Shown here one piece after another: positions 60,765 to 64,000 of a stretch of DNA of 64,000 bases (positions are counted from its first letter, which is position 1; every line of letters starts with the position of its first letter). Source of the DNA: Hirschia litorea (GTDB lineage Bacteria > Pseudomonadota > Alphaproteobacteria > Caulobacterales > Hyphomonadaceae); assembly GCF_042665075.1 (NCBI RefSeq), contig NZ_JBHTBR010000002.1:1302001-1366000 (forward strand), in the 5' to 3' direction. A program made the translations under genes and the position numbers. Below the pieces are notes generated by a model. That model did not search any database, was not told where the DNA came from, and worked only from the letters and a program-made list of their open reading frames with translations.

Positions 60765-62609
60765 CTAATCTTCATCTGTTTGGGAAAAATCACGACGACG
60801 GTTGAAATCTAGCCGCACAACATTTCCTTCTGGGTCTGTGTCTATTTTTTCAATCTTTACGATTTTCGCACCCGGTAGAATTTTCAATGCATCAGCAACA
60901 CGCGGAATCGCTGAAACCTCAGCAATGCGTTCCTTTTCCTGCCTGACACGAATTTCTTCCAGACTTTCCCTATTGGAAGGCGCAACATCGACTTCCCACT
61001 CAACACCTGTTTTGTCTTCTAGCCATGCTTTTAATCGCATCTGAAAATTAGCTGGAATCCCCGGCGCAGGCGCATATGTGAAATATCCATATCTAATGTC
61101 TGCTGGACGCACATAATGCTCAACATCGTAAAGAATTTGAATTTCTTTATCTGCCTGCAATGCGGCACAAATTTGATTAAGGCTGTTTAAAACAGGTCCA
61201 GGAGCTGCTTCAGCAATATTTTCTGGTACTGCTTGCGCCACAATATGACCGGAACGTGCATGAGCCTGCGTACTGCCGCCGCCACCTACTTGATAACTTT
61301 GCGCCTGCCCTCCGCCATTATTTCCAGCCGAGCGTCCATTCCCCCCTGATGGTCCTCCACCTTGTGGACCATTCCCGCCTTGCAGCATACGCGCTGCCTC
61401 TTCAGGGGAAGGCAAAGCTGCTGCAGCAGCTAAACGCAACACGACCATTTCTGCGGCCACATCAGGGTCAGGTGCACGTCCACAATCTTCAAACCCTTGC
61501 AGCAATAATTTCCAATACCGCGCCGATTGCGCATTACTCATATTGGCAGCCATTGCTTTGGTGCGTTGGCTCCATTCTGCGGGACCAGCAAAAGTATAGG
61601 CCTCTCCCAACGCTTGTGCACGGGCAATCTCAGCCATTGCATCCAGCAAATCTTTGATCAGAACTTGCGCTTCCGCACCTTCCTGCAATTGCGCACTTGT
61701 TTCTTCCAGCGCTTTTTTGTGCTCACCATTTAGCGCAGCTTCCAGCAAGTCAAATACACGCGTCCGGTCTGCTAATCCAAGCATATCGCGTACAGCTTCT
61801 TCGCTTACTTGGGCGTCCGTTGCTTGTACTATCGCCTGATCTAGAACCGACAAAGCATCTCGCGCCGAACCTTCTGCAGCGCGCGCAATCAATGCCAATC
61901 CCTCAGCTGACACATTTGCACCTTCATGCTTGCAAATACGCCCAAGGTGGGCAGCGAGTGCCTCTGTCGTAAGACGCGCAAGATTAAAACGCTGACAGCG
62001 CGACAACACTGTCACAGGCACTTTGCGAATTTCAGTCGTTGCGAAAATGAACTTCACATGTGGTGGTGGCTCTTCAAGGGTTTTCAACAGCGCATTAAAA
62101 GCTGCTGTTGAGAGCATGTGCACCTCATCTATGATATAAACCTTATAGCGCGCATTCACTGGCGAATAGCGAACACCATCGAGCAATTCACGCATATCTG
62201 CGACACCCGTACGCGATGCGGCGTCCAATTCCAGAATATCAGGATGGCGACTTTCCATAATCGCCTGACAATGACGTCCAGGCGGGTCCAATTGAATGCT
62301 CGGACCATCCACACTATCGGATACGTAGTTTAAGGCACGCGCCAACAATCGCGCTGTTGTCGTTTTTCCGACCCCCCGCACACCTGTTAGCATAAAGGCG
62401 TGAGCGATACGCCCGGTTTTGAACGCATTGGTGAGCGTGCGCACCATAGCTTCCTGCCCAACCATATCATCGAATGTCGTTGGACGATATTTACGCGCCA
62501 GCACTTGATACGCACCGCCGCCTCCCTCATTTGGGGAGTCATCTCCAAACATTGAAGAAGTGTTAGGGTCTAGCCCTTCGTCGTGCATGCCGTCTGTTGA
62601 ATCGTTCAT
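60765..62609 (-). CDS. dnaX: DNA polymerase III gamma/tau subunit
   Basis: A 614-residue clamp loader AAA+ subunit. Walker A is GVRGVGKTTTARLLA, Walker B is IIDEVHML, and sensor I is FATTEIRKVPVTVLSRCQRF. A Gly/Asn-rich linker (about 395-435) separates it from the C-terminal tau-like domain. The usual zinc module appears degraded: only one of the four expected cysteines (in GRHCQAI) remains and the others are replaced, in LNYVSDSVDGPSIQLDPPG. This may be a lineage trait. Confidence 0.94.
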   Translation of the reverse strand: MNDSTDGMHDEGLDPNTSSMFGDDSPNEGGGGAYQVLARKYRPTTFDDMVGQEAMVRTLTNAFKTGRIAHAFMLTGVRGVGKTTTARLLARALNYVSDSVDGPSIQLDPPGRHCQAIMESRHPDILELDAASRTGVADMRELLDGVRYSPVNARYKVYIIDEVHMLSTAAFNALLKTLEEPPPHVKFIFATTEIRKVPVTVLSRCQRFNLARLTTEALAAHLGRICKHEGANVSAEGLALIARAAEGSARDALSVLDQAIVQATDAQVSEEAVRDMLGLADRTRVFDLLEAALNGEHKKALEETSAQLQEGAEAQVLIKDLLDAMAEIARAQALGEAYTFAGPAEWSQRTKAMAANMSNAQSARYWKLLLQGFEDCGRAPDPDVAAEMVVLRLAAAAALPSPEEAARMLQGGNGPQGGGPSGGNGRSAGNNGGGQAQSYQVGGGGSTQAHARSGHIVAQAVPENIAEAAPGPVLNSLNQICAALQADKEIQILYDVEHYVRPADIRYGYFTYAPAPGIPANFQMRLKAWLEDKTGVEWEVDVAPSNRESLEEIRVRQEKERIAEVSAIPRVADALKILPGAKIVKIEKIDTDPEGNVVRLDFNRRRDFSQTDED

Positions 62610-62722
62610 GCGCGGAACTTAGCGCTCCTTTTGCGTGGTGCCTATAGGCAGTGACAGGAAAAACGCGCCATCACGTACAAAAACCGATTCTCAAAAAAAG
62701 CTTCACCCCTCCCGATAAAATG

Positions 62723-62736
62723 CTAGGGTTAACCCT
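62723..62736. promoter_or_regulatory. Palindromic TAGGGTTAACCCTA upstream of the TIR gene
   Basis: A 14-base perfect palindrome about 45 bases before the TIR-domain gene, in the spacer to dnaX. It might be a regulator-binding site; no factor can be named. Confidence 0.4.
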
Positions 62737-62778
62737 AAGTAAGAATAGTTTGCACTGGGATTTTGTGAGGGGAAGACC

Positions 62779-63954
62779 ATGGGCTACGATATTTTTCTAA
62801 GTTATCGGCGCGCCGATCAAGAATTAGCACGCGCACTTGTTGCTGCACTTGAAGCACGCGGTGTCGGTGTCTGGTGGGATCAAAAAATTGATGGCGGCGT
62901 AGATTGGCGAGACGCAATCGTCGAGAACCTCATTGATTCTGATATGCTCGTCATTCTTTTCTCAGAAGAATGTAACGCCTCCAAGCAACTCAAGAAAGAA
63001 CTCGCTCTCGCAGATGATATGGATAAAGATGTTATCCCCGTCCTCATCGAAGATACAAAACCTAAAGGCCATTTCCTGTATGAGATGGCTGCGCGAAATT
63101 GGATTCAGATTCACCCTCACCCTGAAAACAAAATAAATGATCTTGCAGACCGATTGACCAGCCTTGCAGAAGCCACACCTGATGGTCTTTCAGGCACTCC
63201 CGTACCAGCCCCCGTAGAGACCAACACTTCCCCCATACCAGAAAGCATTCAGGACACAGTCACAACCTCTACAGACCCCATGCAGGCACCAGGCACGATT
63301 GATGCACTCCCTGAATTAACAACAGCTCCGCAAGTACCGCCCCAACCTATCTCGATTGCTAAAAAAACTATTGATCCCAATGATTTAAAAGCAAGACGTG
63401 CCGCACTCAAACGCGAAGAAGCTGCCATTCTTGCCGCTGAAAAAAAATTACAGAAAGAAGCAAGCAAAAAGTCAGCTGCCGCCGTAAAACGAGGTGCGAA
63501 AAAGAAGAAATACCGCAATTTCCTTCCCTTCAAACTTATTGATATCGTCTTTATGCTTCCAATTGTCTATTTCGTCATCGAAGAAACGGGCGGCGGCATA
63601 GACCGCATTGATTTAACTGATATTCCTGAGCTAACCGAATTAACCGCAATGATCGCCGTCAGCCTAGCTGCAGTCGGTGCACTCGTCTTCCCTATCCGCT
63701 ATTACATGCGCAATCTACGCATGAAAGAAGCCGCGAAAGAATACGCCAAATCAAGCCTTGCACTGTATGCGCTCCTATGGGCTGCTGGCATAACATACGC
63801 ACTTATAGAGGGCGATATAGGCGAAGTTGCTGGGGTGTGTTTAGGGTTTGGTGGTTTGTGGCTGGCATTCGGAGTCGGGGCTTTTGCGCTCTATGGTCTG
63901 ATGCATTTCCAGCGCTCTGTCCGCAACTTCAACAAAAACGTCGATAAAATCTAA
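62779..63954 (+). CDS. TIR-domain protein with C-terminal membrane segments
   Basis: A 391-residue protein. TIR domain at 1-130 with YDIFLSYRRAD, WWDQKI, and FSEECNASKQLKKE with the predicted catalytic Glu74. A Pro/Thr-rich linker (about 135-195) and a basic coiled coil (about 200-245) lead to about four membrane helices (250-268, 288-307, 325-343, 350-375). Bacterial TIR domains commonly hydrolyse NAD+ or signal in defence. No partner gene is evident next to it. It is separated from dnaX by a divergent 170-base spacer. Confidence 0.85.
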   Translation: MGYDIFLSYRRADQELARALVAALEARGVGVWWDQKIDGGVDWRDAIVENLIDSDMLVILFSEECNASKQLKKELALADDMDKDVIPVLIEDTKPKGHFLYEMAARNWIQIHPHPENKINDLADRLTSLAEATPDGLSGTPVPAPVETNTSPIPESIQDTVTTSTDPMQAPGTIDALPELTTAPQVPPQPISIAKKTIDPNDLKARRAALKREEAAILAAEKKLQKEASKKSAAAVKRGAKKKKYRNFLPFKLIDIVFMLPIVYFVIEETGGGIDRIDLTDIPELTELTAMIAVSLAAVGALVFPIRYYMRNLRMKEAAKEYAKSSLALYALLWAAGITYALIEGDIGEVAGVCLGFGGLWLAFGVGAFALYGLMHFQRSVRNFNKNVDKI

Positions 63955-63974
63955 CCATCGTCAAAATAGAAAAG

Positions 63975-64000
63975 GCGTCATTTCTTACAACAGAAATGGC
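63975..64000 (-). terminator. Possible terminator at the window edge
   Basis: CATTTCT (63979-63985) and AGAAATG (63992-63998) form a stem; on the minus strand it is followed by CGCCTTTTC. It probably ends a gene beyond the window on the minus strand. Confidence 0.35.

Noticed and set aside
62610..62778. 4.5S SRP RNA upstream of dnaX
   Set aside because: The conserved GGAAGCAGCC-type core was not found in this spacer.

Overview
The window looks like chromosomal DNA of an alphaproteobacterium of the Hyphomonadaceae/Maricaulales type. The support is the order rpmH-rnpA-yidC-engB-argB, a UrcA-family protein, DUF1036 and DUF4112 proteins, and dnaX-ybaB-recR on one strand. This placement is inferred from gene content only. 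Most of the window is ordinary core genome.

The notable part is a complete, apparently intact casposon-like transposon at 1309-15193 (about 13.9 kb). It has near-identical terminal inverted repeats (GGGG[G]TATAGTGATATCC) and is flanked by a perfect 14-bp target-site duplication (CCCGCGAAGGCGGG at 1295-1308 and 15194-15207). The target was a palindromic intergenic repeat. Inside are a Cas1 homologue with no Cas2 and no CRISPR array, a family B DNA polymerase with intact exonuclease and polymerase motifs, an HNH protein, two small DNA-binding candidates and a zinc-ribbon protein. The element also carries two predicted antiviral modules at its ends: a SIR2-HerA pair on the left and a 1.48-kb-residue-class TIR-STAND-WD40 protein with 16 highly similar WD40 repeats on the right. 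The element is therefore a likely Cas1-mobilised carrier of NAD-targeting defence systems.

Region by region: 1-1.3 kb, HPP/CBS membrane protein; 1.3-15.2 kb, casposon; 15.2-16.2 kb, palindromic repeats and a small winged-helix-like gene with a 36-bp palindrome; 16-20.6 kb, recQ, urcA, a histone-deacetylase-like hydrolase and mlaC; 21-32 kb, MATE and MFS exporters, pyrD, a TPR-sulfotransferase, purU, gmhB and leuC; 31.7-36.7 kb, a prolyl-4-hydroxylase, tRNA-Arg and a Fur-box-associated PepSY/DUF2271/DUF4198/apbE cluster; 36.9-44.5 kb, a P1 peptidase, gamma-glutamyltransferase, and a DUF547-TVP38-flavoprotein-histidine kinase operon; 44.7-46.5 kb, a GmrSD-like DUF262/DUF1524 protein; 46.7-53.6 kb, rpmH, rnpA, yidC, engB, argB, a HAD nucleotidase and dapD; 53.7-62.6 kb, mostly minus-strand genes including truA, fmt, def, rmuC, recR, ybaB and dnaX; 62.8-64 kb, a membrane TIR-domain protein.

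Start codons were chosen from Shine-Dalgarno signals, overlaps and family N-termini. Family names come from motif recognition by eye, with no database search.
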